A DNA stretch of 64,000 nucleotides. It comes from JAICKM01 sp038228295. GTDB taxonomy: Bacteria; Chloroflexota; Chloroflexia; QHBQ01; JAICKM01. How positions within the stretch are numbered: position 1 is the first letter of the stretch; each line of letters starts with the position of its first letter. Of this stretch, positions 42,623 to 50,479 are shown piece after piece. Below the pieces are notes generated by a model. That model was given only the letters and a program-made list of their open reading frames with translations. It had not been told where the DNA came from and made no database searches. Made by a program: the position numbers and the translations under genes. Where the stretch lies: NCBI GenBank assembly GCA_038228295.1, contig JBBRPH010000020.1, positions 11,476-75,475 of the forward strand. Direction: 5' to 3'.

Positions 42623-44344
42623 CTACACGGCCTCCGTATTGAGCGGCAGGGCGCCACCGTGCGCCGGCAGGCACACGGTAAATACAGATCCGACTGCCGG
42701 CGTGCTGACCACATGGATGTCACCGCCTAACAGCCGACAGATACGGCGGCTGAAGGCTAGGCCCAGTCCTGTGCCGGCGTAGCGGCGGGTCGTTGAGGAA
42801 TCGCCCTGCATGAACGGCTCGAACAGGTGCGGTAGTTGCTCGGCGGTTATGCCGATGCCGGTGTCGGCTACCACGAACTCGACCCAGCCGGCAGGATCAG
42901 TTGCACTGCGGCGGGCGGTTAAGGTGACCGTGCCGGCTGTGGTGAATTTGGCGGCGTTATTGAGCAGGCTGTGCAACACTTGGCTTACTTTCGTCTCATC
43001 GCTGACCATTGTCCCGATGTCGGGCGCGATCTCTAGCACGAATTGATTACCGTTCGCCGCCGTCAGCGGCTGGGCGGCTTGCGCCACGTTTTCCAGCAAT
43101 GCTTGCAGTGAAAAAGCATAACGGTTCAGCTCCAGTGTACCTGCTTCGATCTTCGACATTTCTAGGATGTCGCTGATCAACGCCAGCAGATGGCGGCTTG
43201 ATCCCTGAATTTTGAGTAAATCAGGCAGGAAGCCGGTGTTGCCCAGCGTCTGTGCCTCCTCCAGCAAAAAATCGCTGTAACCGATGATGATATTTAACGG
43301 CGTGCGTAACTCGTGGCTCATGTTGGCGAGAAACGCACTTTTAGCTTGATTGGCGGCTTCAGCGGCCTCCTTAGCTGCGCGTAGGGCGGCTTCTACTTGC
43401 TTACGCTCAGTGATGTCGCGCACCGCCACGACCCGCGCCTGCTGCTCACCATATGGGATGGTTTTGCCGTGAAGTTCGATGGGGAATAGCGTGCCGTCCT
43501 TTCGCACGCCTATCGTTTCATACGGTTCGCTGTATCCCGCCAGCATACGCTCCCATACGACGGCCTGCGCGGCCGGCGCGATCACCTCCAGCGCGTTGCG
43601 GCTTAACAACTCGCTAGCGCTGTAGCCGAACAGTGTCCGCACTGCCTGGTTGGCATCCAGGATGTGGCCGCGTTCGTGGATCAGGATGCCTTCAAAGCCG
43701 GCTTCCGCCAAGTGGCGGAACCGCTCCTCGCTCTGCTGGATGGCGACGGCATTGGCTTGGAGTTCGCTCTTTTGCTGTCGGTCGCGTAGGCGTAGCCCCT
43801 CCAGGCGGCTGAACGTTCGCTGCCGCACGGTGAAGACCACGCCCGCTAACAGCGTAGACCCCAGCAACATAAAGGCGAAGTGCAGCAGGTCGGGCGAGGG
43901 TGACAAGATCAGGCCGACCACTCCACCCCAGCCCACCAATGCCAGCCCGATCAGCAACACTGTCCAGCGCGCCGACAGTAACAGGCAGCCGGTGCCGATG
44001 ATCATCAACGCGACATTTGTAGTCTGCTTGATTTCGGCGACCAATGCCATGTGCAGCAGACTGTTGACCAATACCAAGCCCATAATCGCGGCCGCTAGGG
44101 GATGGATCCGCTGCGCCGGCAGCCGTCGCCGGCCTAGCATCACTCGCAGGGTAGCATAAATCAGCGCCGTCAGCGCGGCCACGCTACACATAATTACGGC
44201 AGTAGTGCCCTGTAGCAGGAGGACATGGCTGAAGGCGAAGATGCTATAGAGCACTGTCAGTGCCGTGAGGACCGGCGGCAGGCTGTCACGTACTACGCGA
44301 TTCAGCGCCCGCGTGATGGCGGGCCGACTTGAAATGTTTGTCAC
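42623..44344 (-). CDS. PAS-domain sensor histidine kinase
   Basis: 573 residues, GTG start 44344 with GAGG upstream. Residues 25-190 contain about six membrane helices; a short coil (195-225, 'LRDRQQKSELQANAVAIQQSEE') leads to a PAS domain ('FRHLAEAGFEGILIHERGHILDANQAVRTLFG', here 'GILIHERGHILDANQA') with a PAC end 'VVAVRDITERKQ'. HisKA H-box 'FLANMSHELRTPLNIIIGYSDF' (phosphorylated His near residue 348) and HATPase with N, G1 and G2 boxes ('LLNNAAKFT', 'VADTGIGI', 'GTGLGLAFSRRICRLLGG'). All catalytic motifs intact. The partner regulator is not adjacent; the receiver-kinase at 7206 is only one speculative candidate. Confidence 0.94.
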   Translation of the reverse strand: MTNISSRPAITRALNRVVRDSLPPVLTALTVLYSIFAFSHVLLLQGTTAVIMCSVAALTALIYATLRVMLGRRRLPAQRIHPLAAAIMGLVLVNSLLHMALVAEIKQTTNVALMIIGTGCLLLSARWTVLLIGLALVGWGGVVGLILSPSPDLLHFAFMLLGSTLLAGVVFTVRQRTFSRLEGLRLRDRQQKSELQANAVAIQQSEERFRHLAEAGFEGILIHERGHILDANQAVRTLFGYSASELLSRNALEVIAPAAQAVVWERMLAGYSEPYETIGVRKDGTLFPIELHGKTIPYGEQQARVVAVRDITERKQVEAALRAAKEAAEAANQAKSAFLANMSHELRTPLNIIIGYSDFLLEEAQTLGNTGFLPDLLKIQGSSRHLLALISDILEMSKIEAGTLELNRYAFSLQALLENVAQAAQPLTAANGNQFVLEIAPDIGTMVSDETKVSQVLHSLLNNAAKFTTAGTVTLTARRSATDPAGWVEFVVADTGIGITAEQLPHLFEPFMQGDSSTTRRYAGTGLGLAFSRRICRLLGGDIHVVSTPAVGSVFTVCLPAHGGALPLNTEAV

Positions 44345-44639
44345 ACGCGCCTCAGATTGCTTTGTTTAGATCGCTCCTGGGGGAATTGTCGCCGAGTTGT
44401 GGCCTTCGTCTAAAATGCGCTTTCAGTGTAGCACAGGCGGTGATGCGGTGCAACCCGCTAGGATTAGGCAGCGGGGACTGTGCGAAAGTCGGGTTGGGGA
44501 GTAGTGGGACGAGGTTCTGCGCCGGCACGAATAGGGGGCACATGGCTTCGTGGTTTGCGGGGTGTGGTGGCACAAGGGTTGCTTATAGTAAAGCGGGGGC
44601 CGTTACTTACTGTTTACATAAGATACAAGGATGCCGCTC

Positions 44640-44975
44640 ATGTTAACGTTACGCCTGCACAACCACAAACTACTCACCGGCTGGTGGACCGTTCTCCTGG
44701 CCGCCGTGCTTTTGCTCGGCGTGGTCGGTTTCGCTGCCGGTCACGGTCACTGGTCCCTCGGTAGTGTTTCCACCCCGGCGTATGTGAGCAACACTAGTTC
44801 TTTAATCGGCACCGCCGACGGTAGTCTGGTCGAAGGATCTACTGCTGTTGCTGCTCAGCCTACGGTTGCTTCTCTTCCCGCTTTAGAGTTGCTATTAGTA
44901 ATATTAACGACTTTAGCCGGGGTCGTATTTGTGCTGGCCCGTCTCTATACGTGTCTCTGCCGCCGTCTCGCTTAG
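44640..44975 (+). CDS. Small membrane protein, unknown function
   Basis: 111 residues from ATG 44640; AAGG lies 9 nt upstream, whereas it directly abuts the in-frame ATG at 44631. Two hydrophobic helices (about residues 12-35 and 78-100) flank a Ser/Thr/Val-rich outer segment, and the end is basic and Cys-containing ('ARLYTCLCRRLA'). No recognised family. A long terminator directly after the stop supports it as a real transcription unit. Confidence 0.6.
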   Translation: MLTLRLHNHKLLTGWWTVLLAAVLLLGVVGFAAGHGHWSLGSVSTPAYVSNTSSLIGTADGSLVEGSTAVAAQPTVASLPALELLLVILTTLAGVVFVLARLYTCLCRRLA

Positions 44976-44981
44976 ACTGTC

Positions 44982-45038
44982 GGTAAGCGTGGGAAAAGCA
45001 GCAAGCGAGATTATGCCGCTTGCTGCTTTTCGCTTACC
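44982..45038. terminator. Long two-part hairpin terminator
   Basis: Inner arms 44993-45007 and 45017-45031 (15 bp) and outer arms 44982-44988 and 45032-45038 (7 bp), with a TTTT run inside the right arm. It separates the small membrane protein gene and the convergent SRAP gene. Confidence 0.8.
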
Positions 45039-45099
45039 CTCGTGCCGTGTATGGACGAGCGTCACACACCTCTCGCAGCTATATTTCGTGTCCCGGCTT

Positions 45100-45837
45100 T
45101 TACAGCAGCGTCGCCGCCGTCCAGGGTGCAGTTAATTCCACCCCGTCGCAAGTGGGGCGGTTGACGAGTGTTGCGACGGGGTGGGCAGTCATCGCCGTCG
45201 GTGGGTAAGGCCGGAGCAGCGCCAGCCATGCTGCGTCACCCGCTTGCGGGTCCAGCCAGGCCGCCTCTGCTGCCGCCGGCAAGATCACCGGCATCCGCTC
45301 GTGGATAGGGGCCAGCCGATCATTCGCGGTGGTGGTGATAATGGTGTAACTCCAGAGCGCGTCACCATCGGGACTACGCCAACAATCGTATAGTCCTGCG
45401 AAGGCAAACAAAGCGCCCGGCCCGTCACTGCCCAGCACCTGCATATAATAGGGTTGCTTTGTTTTGCCGCTACCTTGCCATTCGTAAAAGCCGGTGGCGG
45501 GGACCAGGCAACGCCCCTGGCGCAAAGGGCCGCGATAGGTCGGTTTTTCGGCGACGGTCTCGGCCCGTGCATTGATTGTGCTGTAACGCGCCGACGGCTC
45601 ACGCGCCCAGCGCGGCACCAACCCCCAACTCATTGCCGCGACCGCGCGCCCCTCGCCTTGCGCCACCACAACCGGGTGGAGTTGACCGGGTGCGAGATTA
45701 AAGCGCGGACCGTCTAGCGCGGCCAATGTGTCGGCCTGCCCCACGGCGCCCACCGTGTCCGCCACTGTGCCGACTGCGCCGCCGAAGCGTGCAGCCACCT
45801 GGGCCACTGTTGCCGCCAATGTATAACGTCCACACAT
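45100..45837 (-). CDS. SRAP-domain abasic-site DNA-protein crosslink protein (YedK/HMCES type)
   Basis: 245 residues from ATG 45837, which exposes the essential Cys2 after Met removal ('MCGRYTL'); upstream in-frame starts would bury it. SRAP proteins shield abasic sites in single-stranded DNA by forming a thiazolidine link with Cys2. Other family residues are seen: 'NLAPGQ', 'WGLVPRWARE', 'INARAETVAEKPTYR', 'CLVPATGFYEWQ' with the catalytic Glu, and 'FAFAGLYD'; 'ERMPVILP' gives the conserved His-region C-terminally. Length is typical. A frameshifted HAD gene lies 74 nt upstream on the same strand. Confidence 0.93.
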   Translation of the reverse strand: MCGRYTLAATVAQVAARFGGAVGTVADTVGAVGQADTLAALDGPRFNLAPGQLHPVVVAQGEGRAVAAMSWGLVPRWAREPSARYSTINARAETVAEKPTYRGPLRQGRCLVPATGFYEWQGSGKTKQPYYMQVLGSDGPGALFAFAGLYDCWRSPDGDALWSYTIITTTANDRLAPIHERMPVILPAAAEAAWLDPQAGDAAWLALLRPYPPTAMTAHPVATLVNRPTCDGVELTAPWTAATLL

Positions 45838-45911
45838 GGGTTTACTTCCTCCTCTCCCTATCCTATCGCCTCCGTCTTGCCCAATGCGGCAAATTGCTGC
45901 TCCTAGTGGCG

Positions 45912-46573
45912 TCACTCCGCGAACGGCGACTCTGCGAGGTGCGCCAGCAAGTCAGCGGGATCGGCATAGACGGCAACGGCTCCGCGTAAATCAGTATCCG
46001 TCCAGCCGCCGCAGCGCAGGGCCACCGTGCGAATGCCTGCCTTGTGGGCTGCCTCAATGTCGTAGGGCGTGTCGCCTAGCATGATCGCTGCGTCGGGGGG
46101 CAACCTAGCTTGCCCAGCGCCACCTGCACAATGTCGGGGTCAGGTTTCGACTCTTTGACCTCACTGCCTGATGCTTGTTCTTTGATCAGGTCCGTCACTT
46201 CGGCAATCCGCAGTAGTTTTTGCAACTCGTCGTCTTGTGCCGAACTGGCGGTCGCCAGTTCAATACCCCGCGCACGTAACCCTTGCACCAAGGCCCGCGT
46301 TTGGGGAAAAGGTTGTAGTTCCGACAGGTATTGCTCTTTAAAAATCTCGCCCCGCCAACGACTGATCTGTTGTTCTAAAGGACTATCCGCCGCTAGGCCC
46401 GTGACTTGCGGCAGCAACTTGTCGCCACCCATGCCGATTAGTTTCACGATACGCTCCGCTGACTCGTGATAGCCGGCGCGCGCTAATGCCGCTACCCAGG
46501 TCCGCGCATGGGCCTCGTTGCTGTCCACCAGCGTACCGTCTATGTCTAGCAGTGCGGCTTTAATCCGGGTCAT
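45912..46573 (-). pseudogene. HAD-superfamily phosphatase (PGMB/Gph-like) with a -1 frameshift
   Basis: The first part (46573 to about 46100) starts 'ALLDIDGTLVDSNEAHARTW', has a helical cap and motif II/III ('LATASSAQDDELQKLL', 'KESKPDPDIVQVALGKLG'). The frame then runs out after 'GCPPTQRSC', while the next frame continues exactly as expected with 'PPDAAIMLGDTPYDIEAAHKAG' (motif IV 'GDTPYD') to a TGA at 45912. Adding one C to the C6 run (plus-strand G6, 46095-46100) restores a normal ~220-residue HAD phosphatase. Either a sequencing/assembly indel or a real slippage mutation. AGGAGG precedes the start. Confidence 0.85.
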
Positions 46574-46776
46574 TAGAGTTCCTCCTGCGGATAATCTTTC
46601 GCTGAGACTAGAGCAAGCTATGTGCCGGTCGGCGGGGTTGCGTGCAGTGTGCGCCTCCCGTATGCCGGCTTACAGCGCGCCGCCCTCTGAGCCTCTATAG
46701 TAGAGAGGTGCAGATAGCCGACGGCGAAACCGCGCCGCCCACGACTGCGTACACTTTGCGGGGGATAGTTACCAGT

Positions 46777-47937
46777 ATGACCTTTGGGATTACAGCGGTT
46801 ACGAATTTCGCGGCTGCGCCTACAGCGGCGGTGTGGACCGATCTGTGTGGTCGTTCAGCCGCAAACCCCGTGTTTGCGGGTTATGCTTTTAATCATGCGT
46901 GGTGGCAGGCTTTCTGTGCCGACGCGGACTGTTCCTGTCAACTTGCTGTCTTGATTTTGCATGAAGGGGGTACTCTGATGGGAGTAGCCCCTTTTTATTT
47001 GTCTACTGTTACCGCCGCCGATGTAGCGGCCGACCAAGAACGCGCCGCCGTCACGGCCCGTATCGCGGCGCGCACGACACCCGATTCCTCGGCGCTTCCC
47101 CTTTCTGGGGAGGCGATCGCGACTCCCCCTTCCGCCGGCGGGCTGGTGGCCGGAACGTTAGGGCAGCGGGTTGTGCAACTACTGGGCGGCGTGGCGGTGC
47201 GTGATTACGGCGATATTATCGCGCCGCTGGGGCGCGAAGCCGAAGCATGGGCGGCGGTATTGGGCTATTGGAACGGGCAGGTCGGCTGGGATGTGCTGGA
47301 TTTGCACGCACTGCGGGCGGCGCCGGCCGCGCAGGCTGCCGCCGCTGCCGCTGCGCTCGGCTGGACGGTCGCGCAAGGGATCGAAGAGACCTGCCCGGCG
47401 CTGACCCTGCCTGCTACCTGGGACGATTACTTAGCCGGCTTGGGCAAAAAGGATCGCCACGAACTGCGCCGCAAGCTGCGGCGCATCGAAACCCAGCCGC
47501 TTGCCGTCCGTCGGCGGGTGCAGACCGCCGGCCCCGCTTTAGCGGCAGCCTTCGCCGAGTTCTTGACCCTGCACCGCCTGAGTGGCGCGGCCAAAGCTGC
47601 GTTTATGACCCCGGCGATGGAGCGCTTTTTCCGCCGGCTGCTGGCTGAGGAGCCGGCGGGGTTAGAGATCGCTACGCTCTATGTAGACGATCAGCCGGTG
47701 GCGGCCTACCTGTCGTTTAGCGTCGGTGACCGGCTACTGCTCTACAACTCCGGGTATGACCCGCAGTATGCCGACCTCGGCGCGGGATTTGCTTTATTGG
47801 TGTATCGTATTGAAGCGGCAATTGCCGCCGGTATCACGGTGTTTGATTTTTTACGAGGCGACGAGCGTTATAAGTACGACCTGGGGGCAATGGATCAGTT
47901 TGTCTACCGGGTGATCGGCCGCCGTCCGGCGGCATAA
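46777..47937 (+). CDS. GNAT-fold acyltransferase, BioF2-like/CelD-type
   Basis: 386 residues from ATG 46777; the frame is open from 46642 but the upstream part lies in the divergent promoter zone. Recognised by the CelD/BcsL-like layout: N-terminal 'NPVFAGYAFNHAWWQAF', the central 'YLAGLGKKDRHELRRKLRRIE', and the C-terminal acyl-CoA fold 'LEIATLYVDDQPVAAYLSF...YNSGYDPQYADLGAGFALLVYRIEAAIAAG' and 'FDFLRGDERYKYDLG' (motifs quoted in part). Such enzymes acylate sugars of surface polysaccharide or peptidoglycan precursors. The glycosyltransferase gene follows 10 nt later, supporting an envelope-glycan role. Confidence 0.8.
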   Translation: MTFGITAVTNFAAAPTAAVWTDLCGRSAANPVFAGYAFNHAWWQAFCADADCSCQLAVLILHEGGTLMGVAPFYLSTVTAADVAADQERAAVTARIAARTTPDSSALPLSGEAIATPPSAGGLVAGTLGQRVVQLLGGVAVRDYGDIIAPLGREAEAWAAVLGYWNGQVGWDVLDLHALRAAPAAQAAAAAAALGWTVAQGIEETCPALTLPATWDDYLAGLGKKDRHELRRKLRRIETQPLAVRRRVQTAGPALAAAFAEFLTLHRLSGAAKAAFMTPAMERFFRRLLAEEPAGLEIATLYVDDQPVAAYLSFSVGDRLLLYNSGYDPQYADLGAGFALLVYRIEAAIAAGITVFDFLRGDERYKYDLGAMDQFVYRVIGRRPAA

Positions 47938-47947
47938 AGGTGGGTGT

Positions 47948-49204
47948 ATGTGTAGAATTGCGATGTTGAGTGTGCATACCTGTCCGCTGGCAACGTTGGG
48001 CGGCAAAGAAACCGGCGGCATGAATGTTTATGTACGCGAACTATCGCGCGAGCTGGGCCGGCGCGGCAAGAAAGTGGATGTCTTCACCCGTTCCATAGAT
48101 CCCACTATCGCGCCGGTGCGTGAGCTGGGGCCAAACGCCCGTGTAATCCACTTGCCGGCCGGCCCGGTCGGCCCCTACGATAAAAACAAAATTTATAATC
48201 ACTTGCCTCAATTTGTGGCTGGGGTGGAGGCATTCCGCCGGGCTGAAGGGCTGCACTATGATCTAGTGCATGGGCACTACTGGCTGTCCGGGCTGGCCGG
48301 TCGGCCACTGGCCCAGCAGTGGGATGTGCCGTTGGTGCAGATGTTCCACACGCTGGGCCACATGAAAAACGAAGTGGCAAAAACCGCCGGTGACCGTGAA
48401 GTGGACTTGCGGATCGAAAAAGAGACCGAAGTGCTGCGCCTGGCCGACCGTATTGTGTCGCCGACTGCCACCGAGCGTACCCAACTCGCCTGGTACTATG
48501 GGGCCGATCCCGCCAAGATCAGCGTGATCCCGTGTGGTGTAGACACGAGTCTGTTCCGCCCGCGCGATCAGCATGAAGCGCGGCAGCGGTTGGGCCTGCC
48601 TTGCGGCCGGCTACTACTGTTTGTGGGTCGCATCGAACGCTTGAAGGGCATTGATACGCTGCTGGAAGCGGCTGCGCTGCTGCTGGCCCGGCCCGGCTAT
48701 GGGGATCTGCGTGTGCTGATCGTCGGCGGCGACCTGGAGAGCAACGGCGATAATCCCGAACTGCTGCGTGTGCAGGCGCTGGCAAACAGCCTAGGTATTC
48801 GCGACCATGTAGACTTCTTGGGATCGCAACCGCAAACGGAGTTACCCTACTTCTATTCGGCAGCGGATCTGACGATCATGCCTTCGCATTACGAGTCGTT
48901 CGGTATGGTGGCGCTGGAGTCGATGGCCTGTGGCACGCCGGTCGTGGCTTCGCGGGTAGGCGGCCTGGCGCGGTTGGTGCGCGACGGTGAAACGGGTATC
49001 TTGGTGCCCGAAGAATCGCCGACCGCGCTGGCGATGCAAACGCACGCTATCCTGAGTGATGCCGCCGAGCGCGGGGCAATGGCCCGCCGTGCCGCCGAGT
49101 ACGCCGACGAATATGCCTGGGGCCGCATTGCCGATCGCATGATCAAGTTGTATGATAGCGAACTTCACGGCGTGGCCGACCGGACGTGCCCGTGCGTGAT
49201 CTGA
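47948..49204 (+). CDS. Glycosyltransferase family 4 (MshA/sucrose-synthase-like)
   Basis: 418 residues, GT-B fold. N-terminal 'MLSVHTCPLATLGGKETGGMNVYVRELSREL' with the glycine loop 'LGGKETGGMN' that binds the donor phosphate; 'YDLVHGHYWLSGLAG'; C-terminal donor domain with 'LLLFVGRIERLKGIDTLLEA' and the EX7E motif 'MPSHYESFGMVALESMACGTPVVAS'. The arrangement is closest to MshA (GlcNAc transfer to inositol phosphate) and sucrose-phosphate synthases. Mycothiol is not expected in Chloroflexota, so a glycolipid or compatible-solute role is as likely. The gene overlaps the next by 19 nt. Confidence 0.92.
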   Translation: MCRIAMLSVHTCPLATLGGKETGGMNVYVRELSRELGRRGKKVDVFTRSIDPTIAPVRELGPNARVIHLPAGPVGPYDKNKIYNHLPQFVAGVEAFRRAEGLHYDLVHGHYWLSGLAGRPLAQQWDVPLVQMFHTLGHMKNEVAKTAGDREVDLRIEKETEVLRLADRIVSPTATERTQLAWYYGADPAKISVIPCGVDTSLFRPRDQHEARQRLGLPCGRLLLFVGRIERLKGIDTLLEAAALLLARPGYGDLRVLIVGGDLESNGDNPELLRVQALANSLGIRDHVDFLGSQPQTELPYFYSAADLTIMPSHYESFGMVALESMACGTPVVASRVGGLARLVRDGETGILVPEESPTALAMQTHAILSDAAERGAMARRAAEYADEYAWGRIADRMIKLYDSELHGVADRTCPCVI

Positions 49205-49797
49205 GTGGATCGGCGGTGCGGCTGCTGGCGCTCGACGGCGATCATACGCTGTGGCAGCCGCTCGACGGCACTTGCGCCTCGGAACGCTATCCCGATGATC
49301 CGGTAGGCGCGGCCGACTTCCGCTTCGCGCCCGATCCGGCAGCTCCCGACCTTATCGTCAGAGCAGACGGTCCGCGTTTTCAGCTTTTGCCGGGAGTACG
49401 TGCTACCTTGACTGCCTCTCACGCGGCCGGGCTGGGTTTGGCAACGATTAGCTACAACCACCAGCCGCCGATCCAGGCCATGCTGGCCGCCTTTGGACTG
49501 TTGCCGCTGTTCCGCCAGGTTGTCGCGGCTTGGACTCCCGACAAAGCAGCTATGCTCCGCACGATCCTAGCAGGCGAAGCCGCTGCGGGGCAGCCTATTG
49601 CCCCCGCCGCCCTGCTGTTCGTGGACGACGATCCTAACGGCCTCTACCGTCCGATGGCTGCTGCGGTCGGCGTGCAGTTTCTGCAAATGGGCCGACCGGA
49701 TGAACTGCGTGACTGGGCGGATCTGGCGCGCTACTTGCACGAGGCGGGTGCACTACCCCGTCTGCTTGCTCCGCTGCTTGGCGCTAGTAAGCCGTAG
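49186..49797 (+). CDS. HAD phosphatase, MDP-1-like (subfamily IIIC)
   Basis: 203 residues; GTG 49186 (or 49192) inside the end of the glycosyltransferase gene. HAD motif I 'LLALDGDHTLWQP' has the DxDxT nucleophile pair; 'FQLLPGVRATLTASHAAGLGLATIS' carries motif II; 'WTPDKAAML' the motif III lysine; and 'LLFVDDDPNGLYRP' motif IV. This pattern is that of magnesium-dependent phosphatase-1, which acts on phosphotyrosine or fructosamine phosphates. Co-transcribed with the GT4 gene, so it may remove phosphate from that pathway's glycosyl phosphate product (inference). Confidence 0.85.
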   Translation: MPVRDLSGSAVRLLALDGDHTLWQPLDGTCASERYPDDPVGAADFRFAPDPAAPDLIVRADGPRFQLLPGVRATLTASHAAGLGLATISYNHQPPIQAMLAAFGLLPLFRQVVAAWTPDKAAMLRTILAGEAAAGQPIAPAALLFVDDDPNGLYRPMAAAVGVQFLQMGRPDELRDWADLARYLHEAGALPRLLAPLLGASKP

Positions 49798-49872
49798 ACC
49801 GCTAATTTGCCCATTGACAAGGCCGGTAAACGGTGCTATGCTAGAAATACGGTGCATTGCACCCTGATAATT

Positions 49873-50148
49873 CTGCTGTGACGAGGACATATAGCGCCGG
49901 CTATGCGCCAGAGAGACGGGGCCACCGACTGGAAGCCCTGTTCGCCCCTGACCTGCTGCTACACCTCCTCTGAGCTGATGCCTGGAACCGCCGGATCGCT
50001 CCGGCTTATTATAGGCATCCGGTCGGCCCCGTTAGCCGCCGTCTAAGCGTAGCATCGCTCCTGCCCGGTGGGCCGACCGAAGCTACGGAACTTGGGTGGA
50101 ACCGCGTGGATACAATCCTCGCCCCAGCACTGGGGCGAGGATTTTTTA
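49873..50148 (+). ncRNA. T-box riboswitch leader (transcriptional)
   Basis: The conserved T-box GGGTGGAACCGCG is at 50094-50106. Its GCG (50104-50106) can pair with CGC (50120-50122) and its TGGG (50093-50096) with CCCA (50123-50126), leaving the 7-nt TGGAACC bulge: the canonical antiterminator. The same 3' bases form the left arm of a 13-bp terminator (50114-50126 / 50131-50143, then TTTT). Upstream, stem I has its base GAGGA/TCCTC (49883-49887 / 49966-49970), an AGAGA bulge (49910-49916) and a distal TGGAAG loop (49930-49935). TGGA in the bulge predicts a tRNA with discriminator U (Cys or Gly in most bacteria). Specifier candidates are TGC (49954-49959, twice) or TAC (49960-49962). Confidence 0.92.
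50114..50147 (+). terminator. Rho-independent terminator of the T-box
   Basis: 13-bp perfect arms with a GCAC loop, followed by TTTTATT. Its left arm is shared with the antiterminator. Confidence 0.93.
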
Positions 50149-50208
50149 TTGTGGTGTGCCGCCCGGTATTTACCGGCCATACACACATAAGCATAAGGAG
50201 GGTTCCCG

Positions 50209-50418
50209 ATGGCTCGCTATGAATTGTCTGCCGACCGCCAACCAGACTTGGCGGTCGCCCCCGCGCCGGACTGGCCGCTACCTGTGGCTGTGGGCGATGG
50301 GGATGACTGGTCGGGTGTGATCGGCTGTTGCCATGCGCTGCGCCCGCCACCCGCCGCGCCGCCGGCTTTACCCGCCGATGACGCGGAGGATTGGGGTTAT
50401 GAGCAAGTAGCCTGTTGA
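50209..50418 (+). CDS. Small T-box-controlled protein, unknown
   Basis: 69 residues; AAGGAGG at 50195-50201, 7 nt before the ATG, is the best ribosome site of the region, so translation is likely. Acidic (many Asp/Glu), Pro/Ala-rich middle, three Asp-Trp pairs ('PDWPLP', 'DDWSGV', 'EDWGYE'), a central 'IGCCHAL' di-cysteine and a C-terminal Cys ('YEQVAC'). No signal peptide or membrane helix. It is the first gene after the T-box and is followed 61 nt later by a ketopantoate-reductase gene. I recognise no family; it could be a metal/thiol-binding small protein, a peptide precursor, or a regulatory leader ORF. Confidence 0.65.
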   Translation: MARYELSADRQPDLAVAPAPDWPLPVAVGDGDDWSGVIGCCHALRPPPAAPPALPADDAEDWGYEQVAC

Positions 50419-50479
50419 GCGTGCGGACTGGTGGCACCGATGTTGCTGCCTTGCCTTTCAACGACGAAAGGATCCTTCT

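Noticed and set aside
46095..46100. Programmed frameshift in the HAD gene
   Set aside because: No stimulatory structure or internal ribosome site is visible, and HAD phosphatases are not known to use recoding; a simple indel is more likely.
45912..46103. A separate 63-residue gene after the HAD gene
   Set aside because: Its sequence is exactly the missing HAD motif-IV end; it is the shifted remainder of one gene, not a second gene.
47948..49204. Mycothiol synthesis (MshA) as a firm call
   Set aside because: The motif set is shared by several GT4 enzymes and no mshB/C/D partner is in the window.
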